Source of the DNA: an uncultured Ruminococcus sp.
GTDB lineage: Bacteria; Bacillota; Clostridia; Oscillospirales; Ruminococcaceae
DNA length: 33,748 nt
Assembly: GCA_949291125.1 (NCBI GenBank)
Contig: CASEUJ010000011.1
Coordinates: 1-33,748, forward strand
Reading direction: 5' to 3'
Part shown: positions 9,813-17,903 of the stretch, in pieces
Position numbering within the stretch: position 1 is the first letter of the stretch
Layout: each line of letters begins with the position of its first letter
Made by a program: the position numbers and the translations under genes
The notes under the pieces: model-generated
Databases searched by the model: none
Told to the model about the DNA's origin: nothing
What the model saw: only the letters and a program-made list of their open reading frames with translations

Positions 9813-9874
9813 GATGTCGTATATGTACAATTGAAAATCAAATTGGCTGCAACATATTTGTTCAAAACGACATC
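9813..9874. repeat. Spaced 8-bp inverted repeat in the gap between the hydrolase and the 391-aa gene
   Basis: GATGTCGT (9813-9820) and ACGACATC (9867-9874) are perfect inverted copies 46 bp apart. They fall in the 160-bp gap 9716-9875, where I see no gene and no convincing promoter. The right copy touches the hydrolase stop codon. It may be a weak long-loop RNA structure, a pair of operator half-sites, or chance. Confidence 0.35.
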
Positions 9875-9875
9875 T

Positions 9876-11546
9876 TTATAGATAATTCATAGGATCCACT
9901 TGCGTGCCGTTCTGTTTGATTTCAAAATGCAAATGGTATCCGGTGGAATGTCCGGTACAACCCACATAGCCGATCACTTGTCCTTGCTGCACAGTCTGCC
10001 CAACAGAAACTGTAATCGTTACCATGTGTCCGTACAAAGTGGATATTCCGTCACCGTGGGAAATTTCGACTCGATTTCCATACCCACCGCCGCATCCGCA
10101 GCTGGAGTTCTTCGGGTAATTATGAGTACAGGAGTTGTCTGCACGTGTCACTGTACCGGCACGGGACGCCACAATTGGTACGCCGGAAATGTTTCCATCG
10201 GAGATATCGATGCCCTTATGTGTGGTACCCCAACGAGAGCCAAAGTAACTGGTAATATTCGTGTGTCCCGGCACGGGCCAGGCGAATTGTGCACCATCTG
10301 TCACAAATTCTATTGTCGTTTCTCCTGGGTTATAGTATCGCAGTACATGTTCTACATATTGCGGATCGCCATATACGCTCCATCCCAGTGCTGCTTTCTG
10401 ATTCTCGGAAAAGAGCTGTGCATTTTCCGGGGTATACTCCCCGGCGTAGTTGTTCCATACCCATGTGATGTAGCCTGTTCCATAGTTGTATCCTTGTAAA
10501 GCAACTTTAATTTGATCCATATCTCCTGGATCAGTGACACGTGCCATTTCCAAACATGTCCGCACATAGCCAACCCCCATGCGAATCGAATCTTCTACGG
10601 TATTTACCGTGCCGAAACCAACTTGCATCACATTGACTCCGATTCCACCGGATTCCTGCATCATAATCGCTTCGATCAATGCCACGTATCTGCCGATTCC
10701 ATTTGCATTGGCATATTGGATAATGAGTGGTTCATATTGCAAGACAGCATCGCTGACAGAAGCAGTTGCATTGCCGGCATTTTGGCGATTTTGTTCTTCT
10801 ACTTGATTGCTTGAAATGCAGACAATTATGACAGCAAAAATTGCGACAATGATAACGAGCACCAATGCAACAATCGCTCCAACGCCGCCACCTATAGAGA
10901 TTGCTTTTTTGGGCGCGGTGGAAGAAGCTGTTTTCTTTGTCGCCTTCTTCGCTGCTTTCTTACTTGCAGTACATTTCGCGGCTTGTTTTTGTTCCGTTGT
11001 AGCGCAAGCACGAGCTTTTTCGGCAGATTTCTCCGCCATTTTTTTCTGTTTGACCTCATCGGAAGTTCGAATGGATTGATAGCCTGCCTTTGTTTTCGGC
11101 GTATACGCTGCATGCTCCGTTTCCCTCGTCTTGATTTTGGACTGTGGAGAAGATGTTTCCTTTTTGTAGTCATTGGAATGGGTTTCTTGCATCTGAATCG
11201 ATTCATTGGGTTTGTGCTGCTTTTGTGCTTCTTTTTCCTGCGTTTTCTCCGCCTTGTCTTTTGTCGTATGTTGGAGAAGCCTTTCCACATCATATATCTT
11301 GCGCTCCATCGATCGGATCGCGTCAGATTCCGGAGATGTTTCATTTTGTGACAGTCCGGCTGCGCTCTCCATGTGACGCATAGACTGCTGCGATTTTCGC
11401 GTGATTTCCCGAATACGAAAAGCGCGATTTGCCATTGCTTTTATGTGTTGATTTGCGGAGGTTTTGGGAGGCTTCTTTTGCGCATCCGAAAGAAGTGTGC
11501 GAATCATTTTATTGTTTTGTTCTCGATCTTGCAGCTTGTATGCCAA
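9876..11546 (-). CDS. Membrane-anchored lysozyme-like / M23 peptidase wall hydrolase of the transfer apparatus (VirB1/CwlT-type)
   Basis: A 556-residue protein starting with TTG at 11546, with GGAGGTGAG about 9 nt upstream. Residues 1-215 are a basic, Lys/Ala/Thr-rich cytoplasmic region. One membrane segment spans 221-244. An SLT/CwlT-like lysozyme domain follows at about 262-400, with probable catalytic Glu298 (MMQESGG) and the GYNYGTGY motif. An M23 endopeptidase domain lies at about 425-550: zinc ligands His443 and Asp447 (HKGID) and the HLH motif at 538-540, with His507. Gram-positive conjugation systems use such two-domain enzymes to open peptidoglycan for the channel. Tn916 CwlT pairs a lysozyme with an NlpC/P60 domain; here the second domain is M23. 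In related ICEs it usually follows the VirB4 gene, but here a block of about 3.5 kb separates them. Confidence 0.92.
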   Translation of the reverse strand: MAYKLQDREQNNKMIRTLLSDAQKKPPKTSANQHIKAMANRAFRIREITRKSQQSMRHMESAAGLSQNETSPESDAIRSMERKIYDVERLLQHTTKDKAEKTQEKEAQKQHKPNESIQMQETHSNDYKKETSSPQSKIKTRETEHAAYTPKTKAGYQSIRTSDEVKQKKMAEKSAEKARACATTEQKQAAKCTASKKAAKKATKKTASSTAPKKAISIGGGVGAIVALVLVIIVAIFAVIIVCISSNQVEEQNRQNAGNATASVSDAVLQYEPLIIQYANANGIGRYVALIEAIMMQESGGIGVNVMQVGFGTVNTVEDSIRMGVGYVRTCLEMARVTDPGDMDQIKVALQGYNYGTGYITWVWNNYAGEYTPENAQLFSENQKAALGWSVYGDPQYVEHVLRYYNPGETTIEFVTDGAQFAWPVPGHTNITSYFGSRWGTTHKGIDISDGNISGVPIVASRAGTVTRADNSCTHNYPKNSSCGCGGGYGNRVEISHGDGISTLYGHMVTITVSVGQTVQQGQVIGYVGCTGHSTGYHLHFEIKQNGTQVDPMNYL

Positions 11547-11615
11547 GCTTTCTCACCTCCTATGCAATACCACACAAAGACCATCCGGCGGCTTTGCACG
11601 GCGTCCGCTCATATT

Positions 11616-12527
11616 TTAGTAATACACTTTCACACAACTTGTCCCACCAAAACACTTGTCAAAATTCTGATCGATCCAAGAGTCCTGCTTGACAAATACC
11701 TGTATGGTGTTTTGTTCTTCCAAGGGAAGATCGGCACCGCCACTGACCGGGTACAATCCGCAAGTTGTCACAGATGCCGGAATGGTAACGTTCAAAAGAT
11801 TTTTGCAATTTCCAAAGGCGTAATCTCCGATTTCCGTCACACCGTCCGGAATGAAGACATTGACAAGGCTGCTGCATCCGTAAAATGCAATGTCTTCGAT
11901 TGTACGCAATCCTTGATACATTGTTAAACTTAGCAAATCTGTGCAGCCGTAAAATGCACCTTCCTTGATTTCCGTCACAGTTTCCGGAATATCTAACAAC
12001 TGTAAAGAAGTACAGTCCTGAAATGCATAGGGAGATATCGTCTCCGTGTACCAAGGCAGCTCTAGTTGTTCTAAATTCGGGCAGTTGCTGAATGCATAAG
12101 AGCCGATTTCGGTATAGGGATTGGAAAAGGATACATGTTCTATCGTTTCATTGTTGGAAAAGGCGCTATCGGCTACGCTGGTACAATTGATTGGTATCAC
12201 AAGATCTGTTGTGTATGTATCTGTTGTACCAGTGACGGTGTTTTTCTGCATTACATCCCAGCGATAATTGACAGAAGCCTGACTGTCACTTTGCCCGGAA
12301 TCTGCGGTGGGATTATGGATTTCCGGCACACCTGTCGGGTAAATGGGGTTTGCTGTAGTGGCGGTGGTAATCGTTTCCGTTGTGGTTGTCGTAAGCTCAG
12401 TTGTCGTCGTTGCTGCCGCCGTTGTTTCCGCTTTTTCTTCGACCGGCTCATCTTTGCTGCCGCAGCCGGGAATGCATACTGCGGTCAAACATATCAAGAG
12501 TATCGCAAATATTTTTTTCTGTTTCAT
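11616..12527 (-). CDS. BspA-type leucine-rich-repeat lipoprotein
   Basis: A 303-residue exported protein. I chose the ATG at 12527 because GGAGGG lies about 7 nt upstream and a signal peptide follows directly. The lipobox IPGC puts the lipidated Cys at residue 22. Residues about 33-60 are a Thr/Ala-rich linker typical of Ruminococcus surface proteins. Residues about 118-262 hold some six LRR_5 repeats of the form AFxxCxxLxxxxIPxxVxxI. BspA-type repeats commonly mediate binding to host or bacterial surfaces; the ligand here is unknown. It starts 29 bp after the stop of the dockerin gene and is probably cotranscribed with it. It is not a standard ICE transfer gene, so I read it as cargo. Confidence 0.88.
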   Translation of the reverse strand: MKQKKIFAILLICLTAVCIPGCGSKDEPVEEKAETTAAATTTTELTTTTTETITTATTANPIYPTGVPEIHNPTADSGQSDSQASVNYRWDVMQKNTVTGTTDTYTTDLVIPINCTSVADSAFSNNETIEHVSFSNPYTEIGSYAFSNCPNLEQLELPWYTETISPYAFQDCTSLQLLDIPETVTEIKEGAFYGCTDLLSLTMYQGLRTIEDIAFYGCSSLVNVFIPDGVTEIGDYAFGNCKNLLNVTIPASVTTCGLYPVSGGADLPLEEQNTIQVFVKQDSWIDQNFDKCFGGTSCVKVYY

Positions 12528-12555
12528 CGTATTCCCTCCGGAAGTTTTTTGGATG

Positions 12556-14277
12556 TCATTTTTCTGCGGTATACGGCAGTGTGTCAATCAATTGTACTTG
12601 GAAACGCAAGAGTGTCATTGCGTCGTTACCATCCACATAGGAATCATAGTATACATCCGCATTTGCCAGCGCAATCGGTACAAGATCTACTACGCTTACG
12701 GTATACTTATTCAGAAGGATCACATCCGCCATATTGATTGTACCATCGAGGTTGACGTCACCGTATAAAGTGTTATTTGTTTCCGTATAAGTTTCGTAGG
12801 AACCGTCTTCGTGTAAAACGATACGCTCGATCATCATCGCTGTTCCGACAGGGGAAGTGGGAATGCCATGTTCAATGCGCAGCAGATAATATGGCTCTGT
12901 TACACCGCCCTCCGGCACGTCTAATTTTCCATCTTTTGTATAAGCTCCACTGGTCAGAAGCTCTGCCCCGGTTTTGTCATACAACCAGTAGCAGGAAATA
13001 TAGGTGTCCGCATCGGTATACGTACCATCTGCATGCAGTGTGATATATTTTTCCGTCATCACTGTTCCAATTGCAGATGTTGGATCTCCCTGCTCTACAC
13101 GCAGTAGATAATATGGTTCTGTTACACCGCCATCCGGTACCGTTAATCTCCCATCTTCTGTATAGGTTCCGCTGGATAAAAGTACTTTTCCAGTGCTATC
13201 ATACAGCCGGTAGCGGGAAATATTTTGTGATACAGTGGAGGTAGTCGTTGTCGTTGTTACTGATGTTGTGGTGACTGCGGTGGAAGATACTGTCGGTGAA
13301 TCCTGGAAATCGACTGCAACAATTTCACCGTATGTCGTAATGCGTGCGGACGTACTTTCCCCGGTAGTCAGATTCTGAATGCGATAGGTTCCATAGGGCA
13401 GCATGTCAGTTTGCGTTGCCTTGCCATCCTCTGCGATCGTCAGTGATACACGTTCTGTAATACGGCTGTTCTCATAACTGCCGGAGGACTGTAAATACAC
13501 TTGAATTTCATCACCTGCATGCCCTTGAATCGAAAATCTGCCGGAAATCGGAAGCAGGCTCAAATGCATCGTGGCATGGGTATATTGCGGAAAATAGCTG
13601 TTCAGCGCAATCCAGGTATCACCTTCATAGTAGCCCAATTCCTGCATGGTAGAATCCAGATAGTACCCCTCTGGCGCTTCGTTCATCTGTACTGTCCATT
13701 CTCCCTCGTATGAATCCCCATGCAGTGTAAACTCACAAAGCAATCCATCGGCATCGATAGAATATGTGTCGTAGACCTCGCCGTCGTGATAAACAGTATA
13801 AGAGCCGCCGGAAAGCACTGCGTCTCCGCTTGGTTCGGTACTGCCTGTTTTGTAGTCCTTGCAATCAATGGCAATGGTATATGTTTTTTCCGTGTTGGGA
13901 ATAGATGCAATTATGGTAGAACCAGCACTGAGCGTCATAGTCATGGCCGAAGCAGCCAGATATCCGTCTGGAATTGTCTCCCGTATGGTGTATGTAATCG
14001 GATTGCCGGAGGAATCGTTGACAGGCAGCCGAGAGAATACAGCTTGTCCAGAATCGTTTGTGATTTCCGTATAGGTTTTGCCATTTCCGGTAACCGTGAT
14101 TGTTACACCGGATAAATCAGACAGACCACTAACTTGCACAATGAGATTTCCTGCTGCTTCCTCAGCAGAAGCAGTGATCTGGGAAATCATTGTTGTGGGA
14201 ACTGCTTGTGTACCTAGATTGCAGCAGAGTGTACCGAGCGATAAAAGCGTAGCTGCATAAAGAATCGTTCGTTTCAT
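12556..14277 (-). CDS. Secreted dockerin protein with Cna_B-like domains and a tandem repeat
   Basis: A 573-residue secreted protein. The ATG at 14277 has AGAAAGGA upstream and a signal peptide after it; the longer frame to 14493 adds only a shadow. N-terminal segments look Cna_B/prealbumin-like (YTIRETIPDGY; WTVQMNEAPEGYY). A Thr-rich linker precedes two tandem copies of about 72 residues (SRYRLYDSTGK... and SCYWLYDKTGA..., each with GGVTEPYYLLR). Residues about 504-573 form a type I dockerin: GDVNLDGTINMAD is the first calcium loop and ADVYYDSYVDGND the second, ending IDTLP. Dockerins bind cohesins of scaffoldin proteins in cellulosome-making Ruminococcus. No catalytic domain is visible, so the protein may be structural or adhesive. 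A promoter candidate lies about 95 bp upstream. Confidence 0.88.
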   Translation of the reverse strand: MKRTILYAATLLSLGTLCCNLGTQAVPTTMISQITASAEEAAGNLIVQVSGLSDLSGVTITVTGNGKTYTEITNDSGQAVFSRLPVNDSSGNPITYTIRETIPDGYLAASAMTMTLSAGSTIIASIPNTEKTYTIAIDCKDYKTGSTEPSGDAVLSGGSYTVYHDGEVYDTYSIDADGLLCEFTLHGDSYEGEWTVQMNEAPEGYYLDSTMQELGYYEGDTWIALNSYFPQYTHATMHLSLLPISGRFSIQGHAGDEIQVYLQSSGSYENSRITERVSLTIAEDGKATQTDMLPYGTYRIQNLTTGESTSARITTYGEIVAVDFQDSPTVSSTAVTTTSVTTTTTTSTVSQNISRYRLYDSTGKVLLSSGTYTEDGRLTVPDGGVTEPYYLLRVEQGDPTSAIGTVMTEKYITLHADGTYTDADTYISCYWLYDKTGAELLTSGAYTKDGKLDVPEGGVTEPYYLLRIEHGIPTSPVGTAMMIERIVLHEDGSYETYTETNNTLYGDVNLDGTINMADVILLNKYTVSVVDLVPIALANADVYYDSYVDGNDAMTLLRFQVQLIDTLPYTAEK

Positions 14278-14370
14278 ATCAATCTTTCCTTTCTGAATGA
14301 CAATTAACTTTATGTAAATCAGTAGTCTATAAAAAATCACATGCGGATCACCTTCTTTTCTAAATTTCCT

Positions 14371-14400
14371 ATTGTACTTGACAAAGTTTCTGAAATGCAA
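14371..14400 (-). promoter_or_regulatory. Candidate promoter for the dockerin-lipoprotein pair
   Basis: On the minus strand TTGCAT (14400-14395), an 18-bp spacer and TACAAT (14376-14371) form a reasonable sigma-A promoter about 95 bp upstream of the dockerin start at 14277. It overlaps a stronger plus-strand promoter. The boxes fit the consensus only moderately. Confidence 0.4.
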
Positions 14401-14406
14401 TATACT
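14378..14406 (+). promoter_or_regulatory. Strong sigma-A-type promoter pointing to the plus-strand membrane protein
   Basis: TTGACA (14378-14383), a 17-bp spacer and TATACT (14401-14406) give a perfect -35 and a five-of-six -10. The next good plus-strand gene starts at 14653, so the leader would be about 240 nt and antisense to the small minus-strand ORF at 14411-14614. The stretch 14278-14652 is AT-rich and otherwise holds only that ORF. Confidence 0.55.
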
Positions 14407-14410
14407 TTTA

Positions 14411-14614
14411 TCACTTGTTTTCGTCATCGAAGTCAAAAAGAAAGTATTTTTTGATTCCGTTTCGAATGCATTGATAAACACGTGTAGATTCATATTTTTT
14501 TATTTTCATATGAATTTTATGTACTATGTGTTCTACAGCAAAAAAAAGACACCCTCCAACAACAAAAATAAGTGGAATACATAATATTGTGACTACTATT
14601 ATTAAAAAACGCAT
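14411..14614 (-). CDS. Possible small membrane protein (67 aa)
   Basis: A minus-strand frame whose product starts with about 25 hydrophobic residues (MRFLIIVVTILCIPLIF...), followed by a basic region and an acidic tail (FDFDDENK). This is the layout of a small single-span membrane protein. AAAGGA is present upstream, but 13 nt from the ATG, which is far. A strong plus-strand promoter reads across it. It could be a real cargo gene or a chance frame in AT-rich DNA. Confidence 0.4.
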   Translation of the reverse strand: MRFLIIVVTILCIPLIFVVGGCLFFAVEHIVHKIHMKIKKYESTRVYQCIRNGIKKYFLFDFDDENK

Positions 14615-14652
14615 TGCAACTATAATTTCCTTTCTGTAATACTGGAGAATCT

Positions 14653-15138
14653 ATGAAAAAAAATCAATTTTGGGAATATAACTTATCTCTGTCTCTTATG
14701 GCATCTGGTTTGATCAATTATTTACTGGTATATAAATACGATAAAATATGGATGTGGTTTATTTCTTGCATACCAATAGTGGCCGGCTTTTTTCTCTTCT
14801 GTAAACTTGCGAATATTAATGAAAAATCTGCTTTTCGATGGCTTATCGGATTAGGATTTTCTCTAGTTGGTTTTTTAATTGATTTGATTATTATAATTTA
14901 TATATTAGAAGGAATAAAATACATGTATATTTGGTTCTTCATCTCCATAATTCTAAACTTTATTCTTTCTTGGTTTTATTTGAATCTCATATGCGTTATA
15001 GTTAAAGCTATATGGAAAATTTCAAAAACAAATCAGAAACATGCACATGGTATTGCATTTGGTATAGAGTTTGCAGCTTCCGCTGTTGCTATATTTGATT
15101 TTATATGGCGCATAGCGCAATTCATTTTGAGGAAATAA
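14653..15138 (+). CDS. Four-span integral membrane protein, function unknown
   Basis: A 161-residue protein and the only convincing plus-strand gene in the window. The ATG at 14653 has GGAG about 7 nt upstream. Hydrophobic segments lie at about 11-27, 33-50, 65-90 and 92-118, and a final amphipathic region ends FILRK. Codon use is strongly A/T-ending (many ATA, TTT, TTA), unlike the ICE genes on both sides, which suggests separate acquisition. It ends 22 bp from the convergent VirB4 stop. I do not recognise a family. An immunity or superinfection-exclusion role is possible for a small membrane protein inside a transfer region, but nothing in the sequence shows it. Confidence 0.8.
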   Translation: MKKNQFWEYNLSLSLMASGLINYLLVYKYDKIWMWFISCIPIVAGFFLFCKLANINEKSAFRWLIGLGFSLVGFLIDLIIIIYILEGIKYMYIWFFISIILNFILSWFYLNLICVIVKAIWKISKTNQKHAHGIAFGIEFAASAVAIFDFIWRIAQFILRK

Positions 15139-15160
15139 AGCATTGCAACATGATCAACTC

Positions 15161-17518
15161 TTATCCAGCTGCTTTTTCTTTTTGCTGTTGTTTGAATACC
15201 TCATCCTGTTTGGTTGTCATCAGCTGATACAATTTGGTATCCGTCGGGAAGTCATTGGCAAATGGAATCAGGGAAGAGCCGACTTTCAACAGCCCATGCC
15301 CTGGCTCCGCACCGTTGATATATGACAGCTGTGTTTCCGGAATGTGCAGCATGTCTGCTAAGATCACGGTATCTGTGGGTGCTTGATTCAGCATCACCAA
15401 AAGCTCGCTGTTGGCAATGAGGGAACGGGACTCCTTTGTTTGCAGCACATCTTCGACATTTTGCGTCAAGCCTGTGCAGTTGCCGCCATATTTCCGGACA
15501 CGTTTCCAGAGCTTGGAAAGAAACTTAAATGTGTATGGATGCTGGAACAGAAGATAGATTTCGTCAATAAAGATGAAGGTCTTTTTTCCGTCCTCCCGGT
15601 TTTGGGAAATGCGGTTCATAATATTGTCCAGTACGACCAGCATCCCCACTGTCATTAAGTCTTCTTCCATATCGTGAATGTCATAACAAAGCAATCTGCT
15701 TTGCGTATTGACGTTCGTTTGTTCCGAAAACGTATTAAGAGAACCCTTGGCATACAGTTCAATTTCCAACGCAATATCTTTACCCAATTGTTCCTGCTGT
15801 TGCATGAGTTCTGAATACAGATCACGCAATGTGGGCATGCTTCCTTTTTGCCCACTTTTTAGATACTTACGATAGATGTTACCGCTGCATCGATCAATCA
15901 AGGATCGTGCTTTGGAATCAATTGCGCTGCCAATAATTTCCTCACATAGAGACAACACAAAGCTCTGCTTAATTTTAATTGCATTTTCTACACTTTCGTC
16001 ATACGCCTGTCGAAAATCCATTGCATTGATATGATTCTCTGAAGTTTCCGAGAGGTTGATGACTTCACCTCCTAATTCTTCGATTAATGTTCGGTACTCA
16101 CGATCGGGGTCAATGACAATAATATCCGCATCGGAGTTGAGCATCAGGGAGATGATCTCGTTTTTCCCAAACATGGATTTGCCGGCACCGGATGTTCCAA
16201 GAATGAAACTGTTTCCATTCTTGAGCATCAGGCGATTGACTAGGATCATGTTTCCGCTAACGACATTCTTTCCATAAAAGATTCCATGCGGATGATTTAC
16301 ATCGCGTGTGTTGAAGGGGATGAATGCAGCAAGCGCTTCTGTTGTCATGGTATAGTCAGCTTCAATTTTTTTCACGCCAAACGGTAACGTCGTATTCAAG
16401 CCGTCTAGCTGCTGGAACATCAACGGAACAAGCTGACACATTTTGTTTTGGGCAATCCGGCGAATGCTTTCTGTGTCTTCCTCCAATTCCTCCATCGTAT
16501 CTGCGACATATGCGACGGTAATGGTCGTATAAAAGACACGCTGATCTCTTGTGCGGATATCTTCCTGAAATTCCCGGCATTCCTTTCTTTGCTGTTCGTA
16601 ATCGTAGGGAATAATGGCAGAAAAATTATTGTTCTTATTCTGACTGCGCTGCCATTTTCCGATGTTGGCTTCTACTCTGTCTGCCTGTCTGTCAGCAAGA
16701 CGGTTTGCCTCTTCCATCGATACCGGATTGACTGTAATGGTCAGTATCATATCTTTGTCTGTATCACAGATTTCTTTGATCATGGCATCGCTGATATAAT
16801 TGGCAAAGCTTTTGAAAAATAACACGCGGCAGTATCGTTTGCCAATGCGCAGATAATCTCGCTGTTTCTCCATGCTGTCCGGGCAGATGTAGTCCCGAAA
16901 ATCTCGTCCCAACCGCATTGCACTTTGGAAATCAAACGTATATTGTACTTCTTCACCGTGCCTGTAAAAGCTGTGCAGAATCCGCAAACGTTGCTGCGTA
17001 TCCATTGCTGTAAGGTTAGACCCTAGATCTTTCATCTTGTTGCTTAACGTAGTAGCAATTCGGGAAAACTGATTTCGTACCGTTTGGATATCCTTTTGAT
17101 TGGTAGTAGTGATGGTAATGTATTTTTCCTGCACAATTCCATTGTCTTCGTTGGCATGCTCCGACAAAATCTGATTGTATTCCGTTCGATACTCGTCCAG
17201 ATCATCTGCCTGCATAGGAAAAAGGACATCATGTTCAAATTCTACCATATTTCTCTTGTGATTGCGGATAGTGATCTGTGCCAGATTTCCCGCATCCAGA
17301 CTATTCAATAACTTGGAATATCGTAAAAACATGGTACTTTGATCTTCACTCCCGGCAATCTGATAATTGATATCATCAAAGCGAAACATTTTACTGTAGG
17401 TTTTTTCGCTTAAAAAAATGCCATCTTTCCATATCATCTGTACTGGAATGGCGGCTTGTACGCTTTTTGGAATGACATAGCGCTCTTTTCGCTCGTTCTT
17501 TCGCTGTTTGAAATTCAC
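15161..17518 (-). CDS. virB4: VirB4/TraE-family conjugation ATPase
   Basis: A 785-residue cytoplasmic ATPase that energises assembly of the secretion channel. I prefer a GTG start at 17518 (VNFKQRKNERKERYVIPKSV) because AAAGGA lies upstream. The ATG at 17548 has no ribosome binding site. Walker A GTSGAGKS lies near residue 444 and Walker B FIFIDEIYLLF near 651; the C-terminal RecA-like core is complete. The N-terminal half is the usual VirB4 domain. The gene overlaps the end of the PrgI frame by 128 nt. It is the last transfer gene before the presumed cargo block. Confidence 0.93.
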   Translation of the reverse strand: MNFKQRKNERKERYVIPKSVQAAIPVQMIWKDGIFLSEKTYSKMFRFDDINYQIAGSEDQSTMFLRYSKLLNSLDAGNLAQITIRNHKRNMVEFEHDVLFPMQADDLDEYRTEYNQILSEHANEDNGIVQEKYITITTTNQKDIQTVRNQFSRIATTLSNKMKDLGSNLTAMDTQQRLRILHSFYRHGEEVQYTFDFQSAMRLGRDFRDYICPDSMEKQRDYLRIGKRYCRVLFFKSFANYISDAMIKEICDTDKDMILTITVNPVSMEEANRLADRQADRVEANIGKWQRSQNKNNNFSAIIPYDYEQQRKECREFQEDIRTRDQRVFYTTITVAYVADTMEELEEDTESIRRIAQNKMCQLVPLMFQQLDGLNTTLPFGVKKIEADYTMTTEALAAFIPFNTRDVNHPHGIFYGKNVVSGNMILVNRLMLKNGNSFILGTSGAGKSMFGKNEIISLMLNSDADIIVIDPDREYRTLIEELGGEVINLSETSENHINAMDFRQAYDESVENAIKIKQSFVLSLCEEIIGSAIDSKARSLIDRCSGNIYRKYLKSGQKGSMPTLRDLYSELMQQQEQLGKDIALEIELYAKGSLNTFSEQTNVNTQSRLLCYDIHDMEEDLMTVGMLVVLDNIMNRISQNREDGKKTFIFIDEIYLLFQHPYTFKFLSKLWKRVRKYGGNCTGLTQNVEDVLQTKESRSLIANSELLVMLNQAPTDTVILADMLHIPETQLSYINGAEPGHGLLKVGSSLIPFANDFPTDTKLYQLMTTKQDEVFKQQQKEKAAG

Positions 17519-17891
17519 CTTTTTTCCATCCTTTCTGTTTGGCTGCATCTGCTTGCATTTGCGTTTCCAGTATTTTTTTATAAAAATTATTTCCGATGAA
17601 TTTTAGTTGTTTCGGCTCCAAATAGGTGTATCGAATCCAGACCCATAGGAATTTTCGAAACGGCATACCCTGTACTGTCGGTCCGAAGTCTCCGATCAGT
17701 GCAAACGGGATCATGACTATGGTACCGACAAGCCCCATCATCGTAGCGCTGGAAAAGGTATGGCGAAGAGAAAAAGCGATATACACACTGAAGATAATAC
17801 CGATTGCACCGATGATAATTTGCCGCATTGTCAGATTCAACCAAGAGCGCTCTTGATATGCACGAATCTCTTTATTCATTTTGATTTCCAT
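17391..17891 (-). CDS. prgI: PrgI-family inner-membrane protein of the conjugation channel
   Basis: A 166-residue protein. AAAGGAGG lies just before the ATG at 17891. Two hydrophobic segments lie at about 26-45 and 50-70, followed by FGPTVQGMPFRKFLWVW and YLEPKQLKF, as is typical of PrgI proteins encoded directly upstream of VirB4. The last 40 or so residues (basic, Ser/Arg/Lys-rich) are translated from DNA that also encodes the VirB4 N-terminus. The family is usually shorter, so that tail may be extra. PrgI takes the VirB3-like place in Gram-positive systems. Confidence 0.85.
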   Translation of the reverse strand: MEIKMNKEIRAYQERSWLNLTMRQIIIGAIGIIFSVYIAFSLRHTFSSATMMGLVGTIVMIPFALIGDFGPTVQGMPFRKFLWVWIRYTYLEPKQLKFIGNNFYKKILETQMQADAAKQKGWKKGEFQTAKERAKRALCHSKKRTSRHSSTDDMERWHFFKRKNLQ

Positions 17892-17903
17892 AGATAACCT
17901 CCT

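Noticed and set aside
14372-14584. A 70-residue plus-strand frame in the AT-rich gap
   Set aside because: Its ATG lies upstream of the predicted transcription start of the plus-strand promoter and no ribosome binding site is visible.
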